DNA of 7,868 nucleotides from Acidaminococcaceae bacterium UBA2453 (GTDB lineage Bacteria; Bacillota; Negativicutes; Acidaminococcales; Acidaminococcaceae). Shown piece by piece: positions 1 to 6,499 of the stretch. Numbering within the stretch: the first letter of the stretch is position 1; the number at the start of each line of letters is the position of its first letter. Location: positions 1 through 7,868 of the forward strand of contig DDQB01000003.1 in assembly GCA_002342505.1 (NCBI GenBank), given 5' to 3'. The translations under genes were made by a program, and so were the position numbers. Below the pieces are notes generated by a model, which was given only the letters and a program-made list of their open reading frames with translations, was not told the DNA's origin and did not search any database.

Positions 1-45
1 CAGGCGGCGTCAGCCCGGGCTTATAAACTTCAATTTATCAAATAA
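1..45 (+). other. Possible C-terminal end of an unseen plus-strand gene
   Basis: The first 45 bases can be read as the tail of a gene entering from the left. Frame 1 gives QAASARAYKLQFIK and stops at TAA 43-45. Frame 3 gives GGVSPGL and stops at TAA 24-26. Either would converge on hydF and share the hairpin at 41-76. Nothing in these few residues identifies a family, and the frame cannot be chosen. On the minus strand I see no ATG with a ribosome binding site here. It may equally be non-coding. Confidence 0.2.
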
Positions 46-76
46 AAAGCCTGTCCGTGATAAAACGAGCAGGCTT
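41..76 (-). terminator. Rho-independent terminator of hydF
   Basis: Read on the minus strand, 11 bases after the hydF stop, the sequence forms a 7-bp stem AAGCCTG/CAGGCTT (76-70 with 53-47). After one mismatch it extends by three further pairs, closing a loop of about 8 nt. The 3' arm runs straight into TTTTTATT (48-41), the U-tract expected of an intrinsic terminator. On the plus strand the same hairpin is followed by only a weak T-run (GCTTTACAG), so it would be a poorer terminator for a gene arriving from the left. Confidence 0.85.
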
Positions 77-86
77 GCTTTACAGT

Positions 87-1349
87 TTACAGTTTTTCTG
101 CCAGACGGGGGAACACGCTTAACGAACGTTTCAGAATGCCGTGGGTGTAAGCGATGCACAGGCCGTAGTTAGTCATGGGTATGTGCTGGTCGGCTGCGCA
201 GCGGTAGCGGTACTGCATCTCCCGTTCGTTCAGCATGCAGCCGCCGCAGTGAATGATCAGCCTGTAGGGAGTAAGATCTGTCGGGAATTCCGTGCCGCTG
301 GTCCAGGACATTTTGTAATCTTTACCGGTAAATGCGCGGATCCATTTCGGCAGCTTTTCCGTTCCGATATCGCCGCACTGTCTGTGGTGGGTGCAGCCTT
401 CGGAGATCAGGATATGGTCGCCGTCTTTCAGCGTTTTTAATGCGGCAACGCCGAGGACTGCCTGCTCCAGATTTCCTTTATGGCGCGCCATTAAAATGGA
501 AAAAGAAGTCAGGTTGATTTCTTTTGGTACGGACTGGTTTACTTTTCCGAATGCCTGGCTGTCGGTAATGACCATCGCCGGAGATGTCTTTAAATTAGCC
601 AGCGCATGGGTTACATTGTTTTCCTGCGTGACGATAGCAGAGGCACCGGTATCAATGATGTCGCGGATAGTCTGCTGCTGGGGAAGGATCAGCCGTCCTT
701 TGGGAGCGGCGCTGTCGATGGGTGTTACCAGCAGAATAGTGTCACCCGGCCTGATCAGGTCGGAACAGATGGGATAGGGCGCTTTTTTCTGCGGCGCGAG
801 ATGAGCCAGCAGTTCTTTCAGCTCGCGGATATTTTCACCGGTTTCCGCGCTGACAGTGATTTGCGGGAGGAAAGCGGGAATGGCATCCGTCGATACTTTC
901 TGTGTGCAGGGATCTTTGGATGGTGTTTCGCCGCTGGCGCTGCCTTTCTTAGCGAGATCGGCTTTGGTAAATACCACGACGCAGGATAGTTCTTTATCCC
1001 TGATGCGCTGCAACAGTTTTTTATCTTCTTCGGTGATACCAGCGGAGCTGTCGATAACTACGATGGCGATATCGGTTTTATTTAACATCTGCAGTGATTT
1101 CTGTACCCGCAGGGCGCCCAGTTCTCCGGTGTCATCGATGCCTGCTGTGTCCATCATCAGAACAGGACCCAGCGGCAGCAGTTCCATTGCTTTTAAAACT
1201 GGATCGGTGGTGGTGCCAGGCACATCAGCGACCACAGCCAGCTTCTGTCCGGTCAGCGCGTTGATCAGACTGGATTTTCCCGCGTTGCGGCGGCCGAATA
1301 AACCGATATGGATGCGTTCTCCTGCAGGTGTGGAATTCAGGTTGCTCAT
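87..1349 (-). CDS. hydF: [FeFe] hydrogenase H-cluster maturation GTPase HydF
   Basis: HydF is the cytosolic scaffold of [FeFe]-hydrogenase maturation. With the radical-SAM enzymes HydE and HydG it assembles the 2Fe subcluster and passes it to apo-hydrogenase. The 420-residue length is usual. The N-terminal G domain shows the P-loop GRRNAGKS (19-26), the switch PGTTTDPV (44-51), DTAG (67-70), a G4 motif TKAD (128-131, T for the usual N) and SAET (167-170). The dimerisation and cluster domains follow. Near the C-terminus lie C319-T-H321 and, about 45 residues on, H367-C368-G-G-C371, the HydF-specific [4Fe-4S] ligand pattern that separates it from Era/TrmE-type GTPases. The stretch between G4 and G5 (132-165) is polar and rather long. 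The ATG at 1349-1347 has GGAG 6 nt upstream (complement of CTCC 1356-1359). It is transcribed alone: a terminator follows, the next gene is divergent, and neither hydE, hydG nor a hydrogenase is in the window. Confidence 0.96.
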   Translation of the reverse strand: MSNLNSTPAGERIHIGLFGRRNAGKSSLINALTGQKLAVVADVPGTTTDPVLKAMELLPLGPVLMMDTAGIDDTGELGALRVQKSLQMLNKTDIAIVVIDSSAGITEEDKKLLQRIRDKELSCVVVFTKADLAKKGSASGETPSKDPCTQKVSTDAIPAFLPQITVSAETGENIRELKELLAHLAPQKKAPYPICSDLIRPGDTILLVTPIDSAAPKGRLILPQQQTIRDIIDTGASAIVTQENNVTHALANLKTSPAMVITDSQAFGKVNQSVPKEINLTSFSILMARHKGNLEQAVLGVAALKTLKDGDHILISEGCTHHRQCGDIGTEKLPKWIRAFTGKDYKMSWTSGTEFPTDLTPYRLIIHCGGCMLNEREMQYRYRCAADQHIPMTNYGLCIAYTHGILKRSLSVFPRLAEKL

Positions 1350-1388
1350 GTTGTTCTCCGTTCTGCTGCCTTCATTCCGGCAGCGTTT

Positions 1389-1417
1389 ATTGTATTCTCT
1401 TCATACAAATTGCATAA
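1389..1417 (-). promoter_or_regulatory. Candidate hydF promoter
   Basis: On the minus strand a -10 TACAAT (1394-1389) lies about 40 bp ahead of the hydF start. Seventeen bases upstream of it is only a weak -35, TTATGC (1417-1412). That -35 falls inside an octamer TTATGCAA (1417-1410) which recurs elsewhere in the window. The -10 is good and the -35 poor, so an activator or another start site is possible. Confidence 0.35.
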
Positions 1418-1448
1418 CTTAAAATCATAATTTTATCTTCTTGCATAA
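1410..1448. promoter_or_regulatory. Candidate operator: TTGCATAA direct repeats flanking a palindrome
   Basis: Two identical octamers TTGCATAA sit at 1410-1417 and 1441-1448, exactly 31 bp apart (about three helical turns). Between them is the inverted repeat TAAAAT-cata-ATTTTA (1420-1435). The left octamer overlaps the candidate hydF -35 and the right one overlaps the candidate glycosyltransferase -35, so one bound protein could touch both divergent promoters. This is inference from position and symmetry; I cannot name a regulator, and AT-rich DNA yields such matches by chance. Confidence 0.3.
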
Positions 1449-1469
1449 ATTTTAAAGCTAATGTATAGT
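1441..1469 (+). promoter_or_regulatory. Candidate promoter of the glycosyltransferase gene
   Basis: TTGCAT (1441-1446) and TATAGT (1464-1469) are separated by 17 bp, the optimal sigma-A-type spacing. The -10 matches five of six consensus bases and the -35 three. Initiation would fall near 1476, giving a leader of about 75 nt that contains the hairpin at 1488-1506. A second possible -10, TATTAT (1524-1529), lies downstream but has no recognisable -35. Confidence 0.45.
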
Positions 1470-1487
1470 AGAATAGCGTATCAAAGG

Positions 1488-1515
1488 ACGGCGTTACAAT
1501 CGCCGTGTTATTTTT
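1488..1515 (+). terminator. Terminator-like hairpin in the glycosyltransferase leader
   Basis: ACGGCG (1488-1493) pairs with CGCCGT (1501-1506) around a 7-nt loop, and GTTATTTTT (1507-1515) follows. A GC-rich 6-bp stem and a run of five T after a short gap give a modest intrinsic terminator. It lies between the candidate promoter and the start codon with no reading frame upstream to end, so it may attenuate the gene or end a very short transcript. The stem is short and the T-run is offset by 4 bases, so its activity is uncertain. Confidence 0.4.
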
Positions 1516-1551
1516 CGTATAGTTATTATAGCATAGGTTGGTAAATCGGCA

Positions 1552-2805
1552 ATGGATTCCGCAGTAAAGCCGCGTGCAGAAAAATTGAAAATTTTAATTA
1601 TGAGCGCTCCCATCGGCAGCGGTCACCAGATGGCGGCCAATGCGCTGGAGGAATCGCTGACGCGCCTGGAAAACGTGGAAGTGGTTCAGGGAAACGTATT
1701 CAGTTTTTTTCCTTCATTTTTAGGCAAACTGTTTTTACGAAGCTACGAAAAAATTTTAAGAATCTGTCCGGGCCTGTATGCCATGTCCTATCGCTGGGGC
1801 AATCGGAACAGCGGTTCGTTGTGGATGCGTAATGGTATCAATTCCCTGCTGCTTCGTCTGGGCCGATCATTTATCGAAAGGGTGAGACCGGATGTGGTGT
1901 ACAGCACCCATGCTACGCCTACAGGAATTTTTTCATTGTACAAAGAAAAATACGATCCGGGCTTATGGCTGGGCGTGGTAGTGACGGATTTTACTGTGCA
2001 CCGCTGGCTGATCTGCAATGGAGTGGATGCGTATTTTCTGGCGGATGAAAGGCTGCGCGGACAAATTGTGGCGGGTGCTTCCGGAGCTGCGGATAAAGAT
2101 CGATCGGACAGGGAAAAGGATGGATTGCTTCCCAATGAAAATGGTTCCGAAAATGGATTGATAACTGATTCGCCTGCGTGTTATGCTTTTGGTATTCCGG
2201 TGCGTTCTGCTTTTTGCCAACACCGGGATGTTGCCGCCGCACATCGGGATTTGCGAAAACGGTTTGGCTGGCCGAAGGATGCGTTTGTCTGTCTGCTGGT
2301 CGGCGGCGGAGGAGGTATGCTGCCTATGGAAGCCATCCTCCGGGAACTGCGTCGCGAAACGACCGGTAACATCTATTTTGTGGCTGTTGCCGGACATAAT
2401 GCGGACTTGCGGAAAAAACTGGAAGCACAAGCTGGCGGCGCCGATTCGCATCTGAAAGTGTTTGGATTTACCAAGGAACTGTCGCAGCTGATGACGGGCT
2501 CCGATCTGGTTATTACCAAAGGAGGGGGAGTCTCTCTGGCGGAGTGTCTGGCGTGCGGTTCGGACATCGCCATTTATTCGCCTTTGCCGGGGCAGGAGCA
2601 GGCGAACACTGTTTTTGTGCAACAGGCGTACGGAGTGAAGGCAGCGAATGATACAAAGCGGCTGGCTGAAATCCTGCGGCAGGCCGCCGGGCTTCCGTAT
2701 GCGGATCGGATTCAACAGCAAAACAAGAGACGGTCTGCTTTTGGACGTCCGGAAGCGGCGCAGCGGATTGCAGAGTTCACGCAAAATTTACATTTAATAA
2801 TGTAG
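1552..2805 (+). CDS. MGDG synthase/UgtP-type glycosyltransferase (lipid glycosyltransferase)
   Basis: This is a GT28-fold enzyme of the family holding plant MGDG synthase and Bacillus UgtP, which move a sugar from a nucleotide donor to diacylglycerol at the inner membrane face. No signal peptide or membrane helix is seen, as expected for peripheral enzymes. The N-terminal MGDG-synthase domain (about 14-170) opens with ILIMSAPIGSGHQMAAN, the glycine/histidine loop G22-S-G-H25, and includes VVVTDFTVHRWL (141-152). The C-terminal donor domain (about 215-410) has the GGGGG loop (251-255), GFTKEL (305-310) and SDLVITKGGGVSLAE (317-331), as in MurG and UgtP. Between them, residues about 175-209 form a polar, low-complexity insert rich in G, D, S, E and N. 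Length is 417 residues against roughly 380 for UgtP. The ribosome binding site before ATG 1552 is poor (AGG at 1535-1537), but the next in-frame ATG, M17, lies in the first strand beside the substrate loop and would damage the fold. Donor and acceptor cannot be told from sequence. No clear terminator follows. Confidence 0.85.
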   Translation: MDSAVKPRAEKLKILIMSAPIGSGHQMAANALEESLTRLENVEVVQGNVFSFFPSFLGKLFLRSYEKILRICPGLYAMSYRWGNRNSGSLWMRNGINSLLLRLGRSFIERVRPDVVYSTHATPTGIFSLYKEKYDPGLWLGVVVTDFTVHRWLICNGVDAYFLADERLRGQIVAGASGAADKDRSDREKDGLLPNENGSENGLITDSPACYAFGIPVRSAFCQHRDVAAAHRDLRKRFGWPKDAFVCLLVGGGGGMLPMEAILRELRRETTGNIYFVAVAGHNADLRKKLEAQAGGADSHLKVFGFTKELSQLMTGSDLVITKGGGVSLAECLACGSDIAIYSPLPGQEQANTVFVQQAYGVKAANDTKRLAEILRQAAGLPYADRIQQQNKRRSAFGRPEAAQRIAEFTQNLHLIM

Positions 2806-2821
2806 AAAAATAAAAAATCCA

Positions 2822-2851
2822 TTGACTTTCTGTTATGCAATATGCTATAGA
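2822..2851 (+). promoter_or_regulatory. Candidate promoter for dprA
   Basis: TTGACT (2822-2827, five of six consensus bases) and TATAGA (2846-2851, four of six) lie 18 bp apart, just after the glycosyltransferase stop. Initiation near 2858 would give a leader of about 125 nt. The spacer contains TTATGCAA (2833-2840), the reverse complement of the TTGCATAA octamer seen twice in the hydF/glycosyltransferase gap. A second option, TTGCAA (2906-2911) and TAAAAT (2928-2933) with a 16-bp spacer, lies closer to dprA. Confidence 0.5.
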
Positions 2852-2884
2852 TAGTAATGACGTTTTGCATTTCAGAAGTTTTTG

Positions 2885-2933
2885 GATAAAAATTTTATCA
2901 GGGTTTTGCAAAACGATGTATTTTATATAAAAT
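2885..2933. repeat. Cluster of three perfect palindromes upstream of dprA
   Basis: Three perfect inverted repeats follow one another: GATAAAA-A-TTTTATC (2885-2899), GTTTTGCAAAAC (2903-2914) and ATTTTATATAAAAT (2920-2933). Their centres are about 16.5 and 18 bp apart. GTTTTGCA also occurs as a direct repeat at 2862-2869, 41 bp upstream of its copy at 2903. They lie in the 5' region of dprA, between the candidate promoters and the ribosome binding site. The AT-rich composition raises the chance of such matches. Possible meanings are operator sites or a weakly structured leader. Confidence 0.45.
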
Positions 2934-2982
2934 TAATATTGCTTTTTAGCGCACCCAATATTTCAGAAAAGAGGCGTATTTT

Positions 2983-4089
2983 ATGGAGAAATTTTGCTGG
3001 GCTGCACTGGGAGCTGCCAAAGGAATTGGCGCGGCGCACATGATGGCGCTGGTCAAGGTTTTTGGCAGCGCACAGAATGCGTATGAAGCGGAGGAAGCGG
3101 ATTTGTTGGCGACGGGGATTTTGTCGCCAAAAGCAGTTGCGGCTTTTGTACAAAGCCGGAAACAGCATGACCGCTTTCCCGAAAAGCTGCGGGAGCAATG
3201 TGAACGATTGCATATTGATGTAATCCCCATCGTATCCGACGCATATCCGGAACGGCTGAAGCGGATCCTGCAGCCGCCGCTGGTATTGTATGTAAAAGGA
3301 ACGCTGCCGGACTTCCGGTACAGCATCGGTATGGTAGGGTCCAGAATGGCTGACGCCTATGGGCTGAAGGTTGCCGGGTATTTCAGCAGCGAATTGGCGA
3401 AGGCCGGCGTAGTCATTGTCAGCGGAGGCGCCAAAGGTATCGACACGGCATCCCATAAAGGAGCATTGCAGGCGGGCGGAAAAACTGTCGCAGTGCTGGG
3501 GTGCGGCGTGGATATCACATATCCGCCCGAAAACAGAACAATATTTGCGAAAATTGCGGAACAGGGAGCGCTGATTTCCGAGTATCCGCCCGAAACAGAA
3601 CCGCTGCCGTTTCGTTTTCCTGAACGCAACCGGATCATCAGCGGATTGTCGCAGGGGGTGGTGCTGGTAGAGGCTGCGGTTCGCAGCGGCGCGCTGATTA
3701 CTGCAGAGTTTGCCATGGATGAAGGCAGGGATCTGTTCTGTATTCCCGGTAATATCTTTTCTGATAAAAGCGCCGGTCCCCATAAGCTGATACGGGATGG
3801 GGCTCGTATTGCCCTAGCTCCGGATGATGTGCTGGAAGAACTGTTTCCGGAACTTGCCGGCAGTATCCATTCCAACCTGTTTGCCTGTATAGAGGACAGG
3901 GCGCCGTTACGCGTGTGTTCGGAGCAGCAGCGTAAGTTGCTTGACCTGCTGACGCAGGGACCGCAGACGCTGGAGCAGCTGGTAACAGCTACCGGATGGA
4001 GCGTGGCGGAGACGAGCGTACTGCTGCTGGAACTGCAGATGAAAGGCTTTGTGCAGACCGACGCTGCACAGCGGTATGTGCAGTCCTGA
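2983..4089 (+). CDS. dprA: DNA-processing protein DprA (Smf)
   Basis: DprA binds single-stranded DNA taken up in natural transformation, protects it and loads RecA onto it; it is also found in species not known to be competent. The 368-residue length is normal. An N-terminal helical region (about 1-75, SAM/helix-hairpin-helix-like) precedes a Rossmann-fold DNA-binding domain (about 80-290) with VGSRMADAYG (118-127), SGGAKGIDTASHKGAL (147-162), GCGVDITYPPEN (173-184), PERNRIISGLS (213-223) and SGALITAEFA (235-244), all family hallmarks. A C-terminal winged-helix domain (about 310-365) completes it. The ATG at 2983 has AGAGG (2970-2974) 8 nt upstream. It heads the dprA-topA-trmFO order common in Firmicutes; topA starts 102 bp after its stop. 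No strong terminator follows: the imperfect repeat ACAA-gtg-TTGT (4102-4112) is too weak. Regulation may involve the palindromes in the leader. Confidence 0.96.
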   Translation: MEKFCWAALGAAKGIGAAHMMALVKVFGSAQNAYEAEEADLLATGILSPKAVAAFVQSRKQHDRFPEKLREQCERLHIDVIPIVSDAYPERLKRILQPPLVLYVKGTLPDFRYSIGMVGSRMADAYGLKVAGYFSSELAKAGVVIVSGGAKGIDTASHKGALQAGGKTVAVLGCGVDITYPPENRTIFAKIAEQGALISEYPPETEPLPFRFPERNRIISGLSQGVVLVEAAVRSGALITAEFAMDEGRDLFCIPGNIFSDKSAGPHKLIRDGARIALAPDDVLEELFPELAGSIHSNLFACIEDRAPLRVCSEQQRKLLDLLTQGPQTLEQLVTATGWSVAETSVLLLELQMKGFVQTDAAQRYVQS

Positions 4090-4158
4090 CTTCTGCATGA
4101 TACAAGTGTTGTCATAATTTAAATCAATATACTGTAACAAACGCATTGATATAGTTAC

Positions 4159-4167
4159 TGTTATAAT
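4159..4167 (+). promoter_or_regulatory. Candidate extended -10 promoter of topA
   Basis: TG-T-TATAAT (4159-4167) is a perfect extended -10 element 24 bp before the topA ATG. No consensus -35 is found 16-18 bp upstream (4139-4144 reads AAACGC), which is tolerable for extended -10 promoters. It would give topA a very short leader of its own, in addition to read-through from dprA. In many bacteria topA promoters respond to supercoiling, but nothing here shows that directly. Confidence 0.45.
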
Positions 4168-4191
4168 TTAATCTGTTATTATGGAGGATGT

Positions 4192-6399
4192 ATGGGAAAG
4201 AATTTAATCATTGTGGAATCACCGACCAAATCAAAAACCATTACAAAGTTTTTGGGGAAAAATTACGCGGTGGCGGCTTCTATGGGGCATCTTCGCGATT
4301 TGCCGAAAAGCACGCTGGGTGTTGACGTCGAGCATGATTTTGAACCGAAATATATCAATATACGTGGAAAGGGCGACCTGATCAGGGAATTGAAAGCGGA
4401 AGCTGCCAAGGCGGACAAAGTGTATCTGGCAACTGACCCTGACCGGGAAGGGGAAGCTATCAGCTGGCATCTGGCTCATATTTTGGGACTGGATGACAAA
4501 GCTCCCTGCCGGATCGTATTTCATGAAATTACTGCCTCAGCGGTAAAGGATGCGCTGAAACATCCCCGCACGATCGACCGGGCGATGGTTGACGCCCAGC
4601 AGACCCGCCGGATCATTGACCGTCTGGTCGGATATAAATTGAGCCCGCTTCTGTGGCGCAAGGTCCGTAAGGGATTAAGCGCAGGACGGGTGCAGTCGGT
4701 GGCTGTCAAAATGATCGCCGACCGGGACAAAGAGATTGCGAAATTTGTTCCGGAAGAATTTTGGACCATTAAGACAAAACTGCGTAAAGATATAAAAGAG
4801 CCGTTGTTTGAAGCAGATGTCTTGAAAAAGGACGGCCAGAAACTGGAGATGCGCAATGCGGAAGAAGCGCTGACCGTAGAGAATGAACTGAAAGAAGCAG
4901 AATATAAGGTAGAAGCGGCTTTCCGTAAAACGGTGACCCGCCGCGCGCTGCCGCCTTTTACTACCAGCACTTTACAGCAGGAAGCAGCTCACAAACTGAA
5001 CTTTACCACCCGCCGTACCATGATGGTAGCGCAACAATTATATGAAGGCGTGAACATAGGGAGGAGTTCCGTCGGCCTTATCACTTATATGAGAACGGAC
5101 TCAACGCGGCTGGCTGCAGAAGCAGTCGCATCCATCCGCGATCTGACGGTTCAATTGTTTGGTCAGGAGTATTGCCCTGAAAAACCCAATGTATTCAGCA
5201 ATAAGAATAATGCGCAGGATGCCCATGAAGCCATCCGTCCTACATCCGTCACTTATATGCCGTCGGAAGTGGAAAAATACCTGACAAAAGAGCAGTACCG
5301 TCTCTATAAACTGATCTGGGACCGTACCATGGCCAGCCAGATGACCCCGGCCGTGTACGAGCAGACTACGCTGACGATCACAGCAGGCGCCTATGAGCTG
5401 AAAGCTGTTGGTTCCGTCATGACCTTTGACGGTCATCTGCGGCTGGCGGATAAAAAAGAGATCAATGCCGAAAAAACAGCGTCTGTACCGTTTATTGCTT
5501 CCGGCAGCGCGCTTTCCCTGCATAAAGTAATGCCGGCAGAACAGCATTTTACGGAAGCGCCGGCGCATTATACAGAAGCGTCGTTGGTCAAAAAGATGGA
5601 AGAAGAAGGCATTGGCCGTCCTTCCACCTATTCCCCGATCATCCAGACTATCCAGACCCGCGGATATGTAGCCCGGGAAGGCAAGAAGCTGATCGCTACG
5701 GAACTGGGCGTCAAAGTCGTGGATATGCTGACCGGACACTTTGGCGATATCATCAATATCCCGTATTCTGCCCGCATGGAAGACGAACTTGATGCCATCG
5801 CGGCCCATGAAGCAGATATGAAAAAAACGCTTGCTGATTTTTATATGCCTTTTGAACAGTTGCTGGCAGAAGCGGATAAGGTAATTCCCAAGGATCCGCC
5901 CCCGCTGGAGCTGAGCGGCGAAAAGTGTGAACTGTGCGGCAAGGATATGGTGATCCGGGAAGGACGCTTCGGTAAATTCCAGGCCTGTTCCGGTTTCCCG
6001 CAATGTCATAACACGAAGCCGCTGCTGGTGAAGATCGGCGTGCCCTGTCCCAACTGCGGAGGGGAGATGACGCAGCGTCGCACAAAGACCGGACGTGTCT
6101 TTTACGGTTGTGAGAATTATCCTGTCTGCGAGTTTACTTCCTGGGACCGGCCGACCAACCAGCCCTGTCCGGTCTGCGGCAAGCAGCTGCTGGAGCGGAA
6201 GGAAAGCAACGGTAATGTAAAATATTTCTGTTCCGATCCGGAGTGTGAAAATGCTGCGCCCAAACGGGTAGGTCGCAAGAAAAAAGTGACAACGGCTTCC
6301 CTTATGGAAACAGAAGAAGCAGCGGATAAAAAGAAGGCAAAAAGCAGAAAGAAGACGCGGAAGACTTCAAAACGAAAGACCGCTCCTAAGAAAGTCTGA
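4192..6399 (+). CDS. topA: DNA topoisomerase I (type IA)
   Basis: TopA removes negative supercoils behind transcription and replication by cutting one strand and holding it through a 5'-phosphotyrosine. The TOPRIM domain (about 1-140) has E9 in IIVESPTKSK and the Mg-binding TDPDREGE (81-88: D82, D84, E86). The catalytic tyrosine is Y299 in GLITYMRTDSTR (295-306). HEAIRP (345-350) and EEGIGRPSTY (471-480) are further family motifs. The C-terminus has three four-cysteine zinc ribbons: C579/C582 with C599/C605, C619/C622 with C640/C646, and C659/C662 with C680/C685. A basic tail follows (691-735, 20 of 45 residues K or R). The 735-residue length suits a three-zinc-ribbon Firmicutes enzyme. GGAGG (4183-4187) is 4 nt before the ATG, rather close, but the protein starts where the family does. 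It lies between dprA and trmFO in the usual Firmicutes order. Confidence 0.98.
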   Translation: MGKNLIIVESPTKSKTITKFLGKNYAVAASMGHLRDLPKSTLGVDVEHDFEPKYINIRGKGDLIRELKAEAAKADKVYLATDPDREGEAISWHLAHILGLDDKAPCRIVFHEITASAVKDALKHPRTIDRAMVDAQQTRRIIDRLVGYKLSPLLWRKVRKGLSAGRVQSVAVKMIADRDKEIAKFVPEEFWTIKTKLRKDIKEPLFEADVLKKDGQKLEMRNAEEALTVENELKEAEYKVEAAFRKTVTRRALPPFTTSTLQQEAAHKLNFTTRRTMMVAQQLYEGVNIGRSSVGLITYMRTDSTRLAAEAVASIRDLTVQLFGQEYCPEKPNVFSNKNNAQDAHEAIRPTSVTYMPSEVEKYLTKEQYRLYKLIWDRTMASQMTPAVYEQTTLTITAGAYELKAVGSVMTFDGHLRLADKKEINAEKTASVPFIASGSALSLHKVMPAEQHFTEAPAHYTEASLVKKMEEEGIGRPSTYSPIIQTIQTRGYVAREGKKLIATELGVKVVDMLTGHFGDIINIPYSARMEDELDAIAAHEADMKKTLADFYMPFEQLLAEADKVIPKDPPPLELSGEKCELCGKDMVIREGRFGKFQACSGFPQCHNTKPLLVKIGVPCPNCGGEMTQRRTKTGRVFYGCENYPVCEFTSWDRPTNQPCPVCGKQLLERKESNGNVKYFCSDPECENAAPKRVGRKKKVTTASLMETEEAADKKKAKSRKKTRKTSKRKTAPKKV

Positions 6400-6455
6400 A
6401 AAGATTCCTATTTTGTTCTACGGGTTTAATTATAACCAAAATCATCAATAACGTT

Positions 6456-6485
6456 ACAGGAGAATCTGACAGATCCTCCTGTTTT
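6456..6485 (+). terminator. Hairpin between topA and trmFO, terminator- or attenuator-like
   Basis: ACAGGAG (6456-6462) pairs with CTCCTGT (6476-6482). Past one A-C mismatch, ATCT (6464-6467) pairs with AGAT (6471-6474), closing a GAC loop. TTT follows the stem at once (a run of four T at 6482-6485). This is a compact hairpin with a short U-tract 57 bp after the topA stop and only 14 bp before trmFO. It could end topA transcripts partly, attenuate trmFO or act at translation, since its 3' arm contains CTCC, complementary to the trmFO Shine-Dalgarno GGAG (6491-6494). Confidence 0.6.
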
Positions 6486-6499
6486 CATGGGGAGAACCA

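Noticed and set aside
856..1422. 188-codon plus-strand open frame opposite hydF, extending into the divergent promoter region
   Set aside because: Serine/leucine-rich antisense reading of the HydF G domain, with no independent support.
1963..2784. 273-codon open frame on the minus strand over the glycosyltransferase gene
   Set aside because: The composition is shadow-like (R, Q, H, I, S rich); the sense strand has a coherent GT28 protein.
2806..2982. Hidden small gene between the glycosyltransferase gene and dprA
   Set aside because: AT-rich, interrupted by stops, with no start codon preceded by a convincing ribosome binding site except that of dprA.
2923..3783. 286-codon open frame on the minus strand over dprA
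   Set aside because: Overlaps most of a clear dprA and has no motif of its own; its end runs into the AT-rich leader.
4102..4120. Possible dprA terminator at ACAA-gtg-TTGT followed by AATTT
   Set aside because: Only four clean base pairs, AT-rich, without a real T-run; too weak to call.
4109..4133. TTGTCA / TATACT as a topA promoter
   Set aside because: The spacer is 13 bp, too short for a sigma-A-type promoter; the extended -10 at 4159-4167 is better.
5101..6009. 302-codon open frame on the minus strand inside topA
   Set aside because: Antisense shadow of topA; the composition is unnatural and no family resemblance is seen.
6413..6436. TTGTTC / TATAAC as an independent trmFO promoter
   Set aside because: The spacer is only 12 bp and both hexamers are weak.
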